Of a stretch of 8,317 nt of DNA, positions 1-6,063 are shown one piece after another (position 1 is the stretch's first letter; every line of letters begins with the position of its first letter). Origin of the DNA: Gammaproteobacteria bacterium (GTDB taxonomy: Bacteria > Pseudomonadota > Gammaproteobacteria > Pseudomonadales > UBA7434); contig JAJRPK010000356.1 in assembly GCA_024280785.1 (NCBI GenBank), positions 1 to 8,317 of the forward strand, written 5' to 3'. The notes under the pieces were generated by a model. That model was not told the DNA's origin. It did not search any database and worked only from the letters and a program-made list of their open reading frames with translations. The position numbers were made by a program, and so were the translations under genes.

Positions 1-65
1 AGTGTGGCCTTAAGTTGATGTCGGTAAGTTTTATTAGCACTAAGACTTATTGGGTGGCGAATTAC

Positions 66-93
66 ATTGCTCGAATCACGTTGCTCGAATCAC
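66..93. repeat. 14-bp direct tandem repeat, two copies
   Basis: Two adjacent 14-bp units, attgctcgaatcac (66-79) and gttgctcgaatcac (80-93), differ only at the first base. A partial third copy (attgttgc) starts at 94, and a poorly matching relative lies just upstream at about 52-65. The repeat sits in the gene-poor stretch 1-265, downstream of the oxygenase stop codon. A 35-codon frame (18-125, plus) crosses it but resembles nothing I recognise. An 11-bp odd palindrome at 135-145 (gctgt-t-acagc) is the only other structure I see there. No RNA gene or convincing terminator is visible in 1-265. Confidence 0.6.
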
Positions 94-265
94 ATTGTTG
101 CATGATTATGCTAAAAGTGAGTTGAATTATCAAAGCTGTTACAGCATAGGTGGAGGAAATTTTAGGCTGGAAGTGTAGTCAGTATTACTTTTGGTACAGA
201 GTTGACGGCAGGGTTTGCAATCGACTGCTTGATGATTTGAAAAACAAACGGTTGCGGGATTATTT

Positions 266-1129
266 TTAACGGCTGCTGTTATTATTGTCAGGATTGTCAG
301 GATTGTCAGGATTGCCAAGGATCTTATTTTTAACGCGGTTTAACCAACTCACTTTTTTTGCGTCGGCAGGTGCTACAGCTACAACAGGCTTATCGTCAGT
401 AAAAATAACCCCTTCGCGTGCTTGGCTAAAAGATCGGGGGCCGCCTTTAACAGCTGCCCAGCTGACTAACGCATAGCGCCTACCGCTGATTACCGGTTGT
501 GCCTGATGAATATAACGGTGGTCGGACGGAAAAATAACTAAGTCGCCGGCTTTGGGTTGATAGGCATAGTCAAAGTTAGGAAAGTGAAGCTGGCCACCTG
601 TAAAGTTATCGTTAATGTAGAACAGCATGCTTAAGTCACGATCAAAAGTTCTTTCCCAAAGTTTTTTTTCGGGGGAGTACCTTTCAGCATCTCCGTGGGT
701 GACATAGAAACCTCCGGCTGAGTAACATAACATTTCAAAGGGTTCATAGTGCTCTATAGTTTTGCCGACAGTGTCGGGGACCGTTTGAGTCCATGCGCGC
801 CAAAAATGGTCTTCAAATAATTTTGCGTGTTTACCCAGGCGAACGCCGCGCGTATTTCTAATTTTTTTGTTTTTTAGCTGTGCTTTTTCTCCGGTCGTTG
901 AATCGTCGACTTCGACGTCAAGCCAATACTTGGGGCTGCCGTCGGCAACTTTGACAAGTTCAGAGCATTCGTCAGCCGTTAGAAATTTTTCAATAATATC
1001 AATGCCGTGAGGTATGCGACGGTTTTCTGATAAGTCACCGCAACAGGATTTGAACTTTAATTGGCTGCCACAAAAACAGGGGTCAGATCGGCGAGGTTTT
1101 TTAAAGGGAGGACTGGTGATTAGAGTCAT
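266..1129 (-). CDS. 2OG-Fe(II) oxygenase (prolyl 4-hydroxylase type) with N-terminal SEC-C zinc motif
   Basis: A 287-residue protein that probably hydroxylates a protein side chain (prolyl-4-hydroxylase fold) using 2-oxoglutarate, O2 and Fe(II). The N-terminus has a SEC-C motif: C18-x-C20-x8-C29-C30, the zinc-binding module known from the SecA tail. The catalytic domain spans about 120-226. The Fe(II) triad is H145-x-D147 and H208, and R218, ten residues after the distal His, fits the 2-oxoglutarate-binding basic residue. GGQLHFP (178-184) and PKAGDLVIFPS (192-202) are typical core strands. The C-terminus (273-282) is a run of Asn-Pro-Asp repeats encoded by 9-bp DNA repeats. No signal peptide is seen, so it is probably cytosolic. 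The ATG at 1127-1129 keeps the SEC-C motif intact but has no clear ribosome binding site. It lies 83 bp downstream of queG on the same strand, so co-transcription is possible. The substrate is unknown. The family assignment is firm; a proline substrate is inference. Confidence 0.9.
   Translation of the reverse strand: MTLITSPPFKKPRRSDPCFCGSQLKFKSCCGDLSENRRIPHGIDIIEKFLTADECSELVKVADGSPKYWLDVEVDDSTTGEKAQLKNKKIRNTRGVRLGKHAKLFEDHFWRAWTQTVPDTVGKTIEHYEPFEMLCYSAGGFYVTHGDAERYSPEKKLWERTFDRDLSMLFYINDNFTGGQLHFPNFDYAYQPKAGDLVIFPSDHRYIHQAQPVISGRRYALVSWAAVKGGPRSFSQAREGVIFTDDKPVVAVAPADAKKVSWLNRVKNKILGNPDNPDNPDNNNSSR
284..318. repeat. 9-bp in-frame tandem repeat in the oxygenase C-terminus
   Basis: Three perfect copies of attgtcagg (284-292, 293-301, 302-310) are followed by a degenerate fourth (from 311). 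Read on the minus strand they encode Asn-Pro-Asp units at residues 273-282 of the oxygenase. The unit is a multiple of three, so slippage would change the tail length without breaking the frame. Confidence 0.85.
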
Positions 1130-1144
1130 AATTGTTTATAGCTT

Positions 1145-1154
1145 GTTAGCTAAC
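1145..1154. promoter_or_regulatory. 10-bp perfect palindrome upstream of the oxygenase start
   Basis: gttagctaac is a perfect palindrome 15 bp upstream of the oxygenase ATG, in the short gap between queG and the oxygenase gene. It could be an operator or a 5'-leader element. A palindrome of this length can also arise by chance, and I cannot match it to a named regulator. Confidence 0.2.
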
Positions 1155-1190
1155 GGAGATGAAAAAGAGTGTCTTAAACTAATATATAAA

Positions 1191-1211
1191 AGGCGATGAT
1201 TTTCTGCGCCT
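1191..1211 (-). terminator. weak hairpin just after the queG stop codon
   Basis: Read on the minus strand, AGGCG and CGCCT pair across an 11-nt loop and are followed by TTTATATATT. The hairpin starts 1 nt after the queG TGA (1213-1215). The 5-bp stem and interrupted U-tract make it a weak intrinsic terminator at best. It may attenuate read-through from queG into the oxygenase gene rather than stop it. Confidence 0.3.
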
Positions 1212-1212
1212 G

Positions 1213-2319
1213 TCAGGATAGACGCTTTAAAGCCCATTCTACATGCTCTTTGACCAGAGGCGAGAAGTTTCTACGAGTTTGTAGTGCCGATATTATGTCT
1301 TCGTAACCATGACTGTTTTTAGCGCTGTTACCTAGACCGATGGCGAGATTTCTTAACCAGCGTTCGTAGCCAATTCTTTTAATCGGAGAGCCTTGGGTGT
1401 TAGTCGTAAATTCGTCTTCTGTCCATAAAAACAAGGTGATGAGTTCAACATCATCGAGACCGTGTCGGGGTTTGAAGTCGTTTTCGTCAGTGGCCTTGGC
1501 GAATTTATTCCATGGGCAGATCAGTTGACAGTCGTCGCAGCCAAAAACCCGGTTGCCCATTTTTTCTCGTAGTTCTATCGGGATACTACCCTTTAACTCT
1601 ATAGTTAGGTAAGAGATACATTTTCTTGCGTCGAGTTCAAAAGGGCCATTAAAGGCATTGGTAGGGCAGGCCTCGAGGCAGCCTGTGCAACTGCCACAGT
1701 GCTTAACAGTTTGTGGTTTGTCGATCGTTAGTGGAAGATCAGTAAATAACTCGCCAAGAAAAAATAGTGACCCCGCCTTTGAATTAATCAGCATTGTATT
1801 TTTTCCGATCCACCCTAACCCTGATTTTTCGGCAAAGGCACGCTCTAATACAGGTGCGCTATCGACAAAAGGTCTTTGCGATCTTTGCCCCGTCTGCTTA
1901 ACGATTTTATCAGCGAGTTGCCCTATTCGCTTGCGAATCAATTTGTGGTAATCCCGACCTAATGCGTATCTGGCAATATAGGCTTTGCTGGGGTGATCTA
2001 GTAATTTGACGGTTTCAACGTCAGGTGGCAGGTAATCGAATCTCAGGCTGATAACACGAACAGTATTTTGCTGTAGTGCGTCGGGGTGCTGCCGTAGCGA
2101 CTCGTGTTTGGCCATGTATGACATCTCGCCGTGTAGCCCTTTTTGTAGCCATTGTCGAAGATGTTGGCTGTGGGAGTCGAGTTGAGTATCGGTAATGCCG
2201 ACCTGTTGAAAGCCAAGTTCTTGTCCCCAACGTTTAATATCCAGCGTAAGAGCGACATAGTCGATGTCTGACGGGGGCAGGTTGTCATTAATATTGCTGT
2301 TTTTCGGACAGTCTTTCAC
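1213..2319 (-). CDS. queG: epoxyqueuosine reductase QueG
   Basis: Catalyses the last step of queuosine synthesis, reducing epoxyqueuosine to queuosine at tRNA position 34, with a cobalamin cofactor and two [4Fe-4S] clusters, in the cytosol. The N-terminal part carries the QueG/DUF1730 region, with FVDSAPVLER (151-160) providing the conserved aspartate D153 thought to be the proton donor. The ferredoxin-like part has C208-x2-C211-x2-C214-x3-C218-P and a second set C261-x2-C264-x3-C268-P, plus C234. The C-terminus (about 300-368) is a helical repeat region, including ERWLRNLAIGLGN (319-331). The length of 368 is normal for the family. The start is GTG at 2317-2319. An in-frame TAA lies at 2341-2343, and no ATG, GTG or TTG occurs between it and this GTG, nor before the conserved region. 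It is divergent from nnr, as in E. coli and Pseudomonas. Confidence 0.97.
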   Translation of the reverse strand: MKDCPKNSNINDNLPPSDIDYVALTLDIKRWGQELGFQQVGITDTQLDSHSQHLRQWLQKGLHGEMSYMAKHESLRQHPDALQQNTVRVISLRFDYLPPDVETVKLLDHPSKAYIARYALGRDYHKLIRKRIGQLADKIVKQTGQRSQRPFVDSAPVLERAFAEKSGLGWIGKNTMLINSKAGSLFFLGELFTDLPLTIDKPQTVKHCGSCTGCLEACPTNAFNGPFELDARKCISYLTIELKGSIPIELREKMGNRVFGCDDCQLICPWNKFAKATDENDFKPRHGLDDVELITLFLWTEDEFTTNTQGSPIKRIGYERWLRNLAIGLGNSAKNSHGYEDIISALQTRRNFSPLVKEHVEWALKRLS

Positions 2320-2354
2320 ACAAATAACTCGTGAGTTCTGTTAGTTTGGTCTTT

Positions 2355-2360
2355 TATAAT
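2355..2360 (+). promoter_or_regulatory. candidate -10 box (TATAAT) in the queG/nnr divergent gap
   Basis: A perfect TATAAT hexamer lies about 100 bp upstream of nnr, in the 137-bp gap between the divergent genes. I see no good -35 hexamer at 16-18 bp spacing. The opposite strand of the same AT-rich patch (TATTAT/TATAAA) could serve queG. It is a candidate only. Confidence 0.25.
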
Positions 2361-2363
2361 ACC

Positions 2364-2488
2364 GTGTTTAAGCGTTGGCGACGCCGGTTCTGGGCTTTCT
2401 AGTCATTTTGCTGCTGTTGCTGTTACCACCATTGTTTATTACTACAGACATTATCTGTGATGATCAAAACTTACCAACGAGAATCTAA
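2364..2488 (+). pseudogene. possible small single-span membrane protein split by a -1 frame change
   Basis: From GTG 2364 one frame reads VFKRWRRRFWAF and then stops at TAG 2400-2402. The frame one base back (from 2399) reads LVILLLLLLPPLFITT, then a short polar tail, to TAA 2486-2488. Joined, they would form a basic N-terminus, one hydrophobic span and a polar end, the usual layout of a small inner-membrane protein of about 41 residues. One extra T in the TTT run at 2396-2398 would restore a single frame. Without any shift, a TTG at 2375 could start a 37-residue version of the hydrophobic part alone. No ribosome binding site is seen, and the ORF overlaps the 5' end of nnr as drawn. I do not recognise the protein, and it could be chance. 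Confidence 0.3.
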
Positions 2489-4073
2489 CCAGCCTGCGGA
2501 GCTAATTTCGCTGCCCCAACGGTGGCAGATGATTGATGGCCTGCCAAAGAATCTGTACACGGCGGAGCAAGTTCGCGAGCTTGATCGAAAGACAATTTCA
2601 GCGGGGGCTGCGGGCATTGTGCTAATGAACCGCGCAGCAAAAGCTGTTTTTGAGCAAGTGACACTACGTTGGCCGACATCTGTTCATTGGCTGATCTATT
2701 GCGGTGCAGGTAATAATGGGGGGGACGGGTATTTAATTGCTCGATTGGCTATTGAGCGTGGCAAGGAAGTCACTTTGGTCGATATTGGCGATCCTCTTAA
2801 GCGTAAAGGGGATGCGGCCACAGCCAGGCAGGCTGCGCTGGACGCCGGTATTATCCCTCTCGGCATAGATAGCGTATCGAGTGAGCAGTGTCGCCAAGCA
2901 GATATTATTGTCGATGCCATGCTGGGTACCGGTCTAAAAGGGGATGTTCGCCCGCAGTACGCGAAAATAATTGCCCAGCTCAATGCCGCAGATAAAACAG
3001 TGGTCGCGGTTGATATTCCGTCGGGTATTTGTAGTGATACCGGCTGCGTGAAAGGTATAGAAGCGGTTAGGGCTGTGCTGACGGTGACATTTATCGGTTT
3101 GAAGTGTGGATTATTCACCGCCGATGCCGTTAACCATACGGGAGAGATCCATTACAGCTCGCTAGGTGTTAGCGAGGAAGTCTTGGCATCAGTAGCACCA
3201 ATAGCGACGTTAGCTAAATTATCGGAGTTGGCGGCTGTTATTCCGCGGCGCGACCGCAGTGCCTACAAAAACCAGTCGGGACATCTGCTTATTATTGGTG
3301 GCAACTATGGCATGGCTGGAGCCCCCTTATTAGCTGCACAAGCGGCCATGCGTTGCGGGGCGGGCTTGGTCAGCGTAGCGACCCGGCCAGAGCATACGGC
3401 GGCGATCATTAGCCGTGCACCAGAGATTATGGCAATCGGCGTGGACAAAATATCCCAGCTTACTTCTGTTATTGAACGGGCTTCTGCGATAGTGATTGGC
3501 CCGGGCCTGGGGGTCGATCCCTGGGCGCAGCAATTATTACAGCAGTTGCTCGAGCTCACCATTCCACTCGTAATTGATGCCGATGCGTTAAATCTAATGG
3601 CGAAAAATCAATATTTTGAACCCGCATCGCCGACCGTCATTACTCCTCACAATGGGGAGGCAGCCAGATTACTGGGGCCCAACTACTCGAATGCACAGGT
3701 GAACGCCGATCGATTTAACTGCGCCTCGTCAATGCTGTTCTTGAATAGAATGGCGAATCGCAAAGCGGTAGTACTAAAAGGGGCGGGAACGCTGGTGGCT
3801 TCGGAACACCGCATCGTCGTGTGCCCCTATGGTAACCCCGGCATGGCAACCGCTGGAATGGGCGATGTTCTATCGGGTGTAATCGGCGCATATTTGGCGC
3901 AGGGTCTAGCCATCGCTAAGGCTGCCGAATTAGGTGTTTGTTTACACGCCGCCGCCGCTGATTTAAGCGCGTTTGATGCAGGGCAGTACGGGCTACAGGC
4001 TGGAGATATCCCTGCGTCGTTGCGCAAGCTGATTAACTCTTTGATCGAAAGCGTGCACCCTGATGCCTTTTAG
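2457..4073 (+). CDS. nnr: bifunctional NAD(P)HX epimerase / ADP-dependent NAD(P)HX dehydratase (YjeF family)
   Basis: Repairs hydrated NADH and NADPH: the N-terminal epimerase (NnrE) interconverts the R and S forms, and the C-terminal ribokinase-like dehydratase (NnrD) restores S-NAD(P)HX using ADP. Epimerase motifs are GAGNNGGDGYL (83-93), VDAMLGTG (152-159) and VDIPSG (185-190). Dehydratase motifs are GGNYGMAGAP (281-290), GPGLG (348-352), DADALN (374-379), TPHNGE (396-401), KGAGT (441-445) and GNPGMATAGMGDVLSG (459-474), with D470 the likely catalytic aspartate. The length of 538 is slightly above the usual ~500. The drawn start is the outermost one (GTG 2457, followed directly by ATG 2460). 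ATG 2529 (residue 25), just before GLPKNLYTAEQVRELD, fits where I recall family members beginning and is a serious alternative. Neither start has a good ribosome binding site. It is the first gene of the plus-strand train, and its end overlaps tsaE. Confidence 0.96.
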   Translation: MMIKTYQRESNQPAELISLPQRWQMIDGLPKNLYTAEQVRELDRKTISAGAAGIVLMNRAAKAVFEQVTLRWPTSVHWLIYCGAGNNGGDGYLIARLAIERGKEVTLVDIGDPLKRKGDAATARQAALDAGIIPLGIDSVSSEQCRQADIIVDAMLGTGLKGDVRPQYAKIIAQLNAADKTVVAVDIPSGICSDTGCVKGIEAVRAVLTVTFIGLKCGLFTADAVNHTGEIHYSSLGVSEEVLASVAPIATLAKLSELAAVIPRRDRSAYKNQSGHLLIIGGNYGMAGAPLLAAQAAMRCGAGLVSVATRPEHTAAIISRAPEIMAIGVDKISQLTSVIERASAIVIGPGLGVDPWAQQLLQQLLELTIPLVIDADALNLMAKNQYFEPASPTVITPHNGEAARLLGPNYSNAQVNADRFNCASSMLFLNRMANRKAVVLKGAGTLVASEHRIVVCPYGNPGMATAGMGDVLSGVIGAYLAQGLAIAKAAELGVCLHAAAADLSAFDAGQYGLQAGDIPASLRKLINSLIESVHPDAF

Positions 4074-4587
4074 TTGTCAGCTAGAGAATGAATTGTCAAC
4101 GGTGAGTTTTGGCGGGCAGATTGCACAAGCCATTGGCGAATCGGGTGCTTGTATTTATTTACTGGGCGATCTGGGTGCCGGTAAAACGACTTTAAGCCGA
4201 GGGATTATTAGAGCATATGGCCACCTTGGTTCGGTTAAGAGTCCCACTTATACGCTCGTTGAACCCTATGAGCTGGCCGATAAAACTATTTATCACTTTG
4301 ATCTATATCGGCTGGCCGACCCTGCCGAGTTGGAGTTTCTAGGGGTACAGGATTATTTTTTACCCTCGAATTTATGTCTCGTAGAGTGGCCTGAAAAAGG
4401 AGGAGAGTTTCTACCTAAGCCTGACATTAAATTTGTATTGAGTGAAATCGACTCAGCCGAAAGCAGTCGGCGCGCACAGTACGATGAGGATGGTAATGTG
4501 ATAGTAGCTAGAACTCTTTCCTTTGAGGGTTGTTCGTCATTAGGGGTTAAGATAGTCAACAAGTTAAACGAAATCACCGGTAGCTAG
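4063..4587 (+). CDS. tsaE: tRNA t6A biosynthesis ATPase TsaE
   Basis: The small ATPase that works with TsaB and TsaD to make N6-threonylcarbamoyladenosine at tRNA position 37 in the cytosol. The Walker A loop is GDLGAGKTT (35-43). SPTYTLVEPY (60-69) is the family's switch-like segment, HFDLYRL (78-84) carries the Walker B-type D80, and LVEWPEKG (106-113) is the conserved C-terminal motif. At 174 residues it is somewhat longer than the common ~155; the extra length is a polar tail after about residue 130. Its ATG lies inside the last codons of nnr (11-nt overlap including the stop), so translational coupling is likely. amiB begins 5 nt after its stop. Confidence 0.96.
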   Translation: MPFSCQLENELSTVSFGGQIAQAIGESGACIYLLGDLGAGKTTLSRGIIRAYGHLGSVKSPTYTLVEPYELADKTIYHFDLYRLADPAELEFLGVQDYFLPSNLCLVEWPEKGGEFLPKPDIKFVLSEIDSAESSRRAQYDEDGNVIVARTLSFEGCSSLGVKIVNKLNEITGS

Positions 4588-4592
4588 CCAAG

Positions 4593-5954
4593 ATGCACAA
4601 TAGCCGTTATTGGATATTAAAAAAGTTAACGATACTGCTTCAATGGTTTTTTATTGCCTGGCTGTTTTGCAGTGGCTGGGTGTTGGCGGCGGATGTAGAA
4701 GGAATACGGGTTTGGCGAGCGCCTGATCACACGCGTTTGGTGTTGGACTTGTCGAGTCAGGTTAGTTTTAAATATTTCACTTTAGCCAATCCTCATCGAG
4801 TTGTTATCGATATAGAAAATACCACATTAAAAACCAAGCTCAAAGCTGTTGATCTGTCGAGCAGCCCGATTAAAAAAATACGTGGTGCCGCGCGAGAACG
4901 AAACAACTTACGCCTGGTATTAGACATGGATGCAAAAGTTAAGCCCAATGCTTTCCTTTTATCGGCGAATCAACAGTACGGCGAAAGGTTGGTCATTGAT
5001 TTATTTGATCAGCATGCAAAGAGCTCGGTTATCAAAACTGTGCCGCAAAATAATGGTCGGCGAGATATTATTATTGCACTGGACGCGGGGCATGGTGGTG
5101 AAGACCCCGGGGCATTGGGCCCCAGACGAATTCGAGAAAAAACGGTGGTGCTGGATATTGCTCGAGCCACCAAGAAGTTATTTGATAGACAGCCAGGTTA
5201 TCGCGCGATTCTGATTCGAAACGGCGATTACTACGTAGGGTTGAGCAAGCGTCGTTCCATTGCGCGGAAGCACCGAGCCGATTTCTTTGTCTCTATTCAT
5301 GCCGATGCGTTTAAGGATAAAAGGGTGCAAGGAAGTTCAGTTTATACTTTGTCGCAAAGCGGAGCGTCGAGTGCTTCGGCAAAACTTCTCGCCGATTCTG
5401 AAAACCGCACAGATTTGATCGGCGGTGTTGACCTGTCAGGAAAAGGCGATGTGCTAGCCGGTGTATTGCTAGATTTAAGTATGACAGCGACATTAGATTC
5501 TAGTGTGAAAGTTGGGCGGGAAATTTTGCGTGAAATAAAAAAGATTTCTAAATTGCACAAAAGTACAGTAGAACACGCGGGTTTTGCTGTGTTGAAATCA
5601 CCGGATATACCTTCGGTGCTTGTTGAAACGGGGTTTATTTCTAACCCTAAAGAAGCAAAAAGGTTGTCGACTAAGCAGCATCAGGGAAAAGTAGCCAATG
5701 CTATCTTTGACGGCACAATCGCATATTTTAATCGCTATGCATTAGCCGGCACACGGGTTCACTGGATGAACAATGGAGGCAAAACAACGGGTGGTCTACA
5801 AGTGGCTATGAGCTATAAGATAAAATCGGGCGATACCTTGTCAGAAGTGGCCAGTCGTTTTTCAGTATCGTTGACCAAATTGCGCCGATATAACGGTCTT
5901 GCGGGAGATAAAATCCGTATAGGACAAATATTAAAAATTCCTCCGCGTGGATAA
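4593..5954 (+). CDS. amiB: N-acetylmuramoyl-L-alanine amidase AmiB (AMIN - Amidase_3 - LysM)
   Basis: A periplasmic zinc amidase that cuts the bond between N-acetylmuramic acid and L-alanine to split septal peptidoglycan during division. A signal peptide covers about 1-33 (basic RYWILKK, hydrophobic core, cleavage near VLAA/D). An AMIN septum-targeting domain follows at about 35-140. The Amidase_3 domain spans about 158-380: H167 in DAGHGGED, E182 and H236 in SIHADAF are the expected zinc ligands, and E345 in LVETGFISN is the catalytic glutamate. The segment of about 270-328 occupies the position of the autoinhibitory helix that EnvC-type activators displace in AmiB/AmiC. A LysM domain (about 407-449, YKIKSGDTLSEVASRF) ends the protein, as I recall for Pseudomonas and Vibrio AmiB; E. 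coli AmiB lacks one. ATG 4593 gives a complete signal peptide. The Shine-Dalgarno is weak, so coupling to tsaE is likely. Confidence 0.96.
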   Translation: MHNSRYWILKKLTILLQWFFIAWLFCSGWVLAADVEGIRVWRAPDHTRLVLDLSSQVSFKYFTLANPHRVVIDIENTTLKTKLKAVDLSSSPIKKIRGAARERNNLRLVLDMDAKVKPNAFLLSANQQYGERLVIDLFDQHAKSSVIKTVPQNNGRRDIIIALDAGHGGEDPGALGPRRIREKTVVLDIARATKKLFDRQPGYRAILIRNGDYYVGLSKRRSIARKHRADFFVSIHADAFKDKRVQGSSVYTLSQSGASSASAKLLADSENRTDLIGGVDLSGKGDVLAGVLLDLSMTATLDSSVKVGREILREIKKISKLHKSTVEHAGFAVLKSPDIPSVLVETGFISNPKEAKRLSTKQHQGKVANAIFDGTIAYFNRYALAGTRVHWMNNGGKTTGGLQVAMSYKIKSGDTLSEVASRFSVSLTKLRRYNGLAGDKIRIGQILKIPPRG

Positions 5955-6063
5955 GGGATAAGAACGAAATTTGATAGTGATTCGCAAAGGATTGGCCTGT
6001 TGAAGACAAAATCTGAAGTGAGCAATGCTACAGCGATGAGACAGTAACCATGGTAATTTTATA

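Noticed and set aside
18..125. 35-codon plus-strand frame near the left edge
   Set aside because: It runs through the direct repeat, has no ribosome binding site and shows no recognisable domain; it could be chance or the tail of an upstream gene.
150..156. Strong Shine-Dalgarno-like ggaggaa in the left edge region
   Set aside because: No start codon followed by an open frame lies at usable distance; the nearest GTG is followed at once by TAG.
1111..1140. TATAAA box just upstream of the oxygenase ATG as a promoter
   Set aside because: It ends 5 nt before the ATG, so transcription would begin inside the coding region, and no good -35 matches it.
1658..1951. 97-codon plus-strand open frame inside queG
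   Set aside because: It lies antisense to the conserved iron-sulfur and catalytic region of QueG and its translation resembles no family; it is a shadow frame.
2696..3118. 140-codon minus-strand open frame inside nnr
   Set aside because: It is fully antisense to the well-conserved epimerase domain and its composition (rich in Ser, Pro, Ala) is that of a reverse-strand shadow.
6000..6047. 15-codon frame starting at TTG with an AAAGGA 8 nt upstream, between amiB and mutL
   Set aside because: The spacing looks good, but the start is rare, the peptide is tiny and polar, and nothing supports translation.
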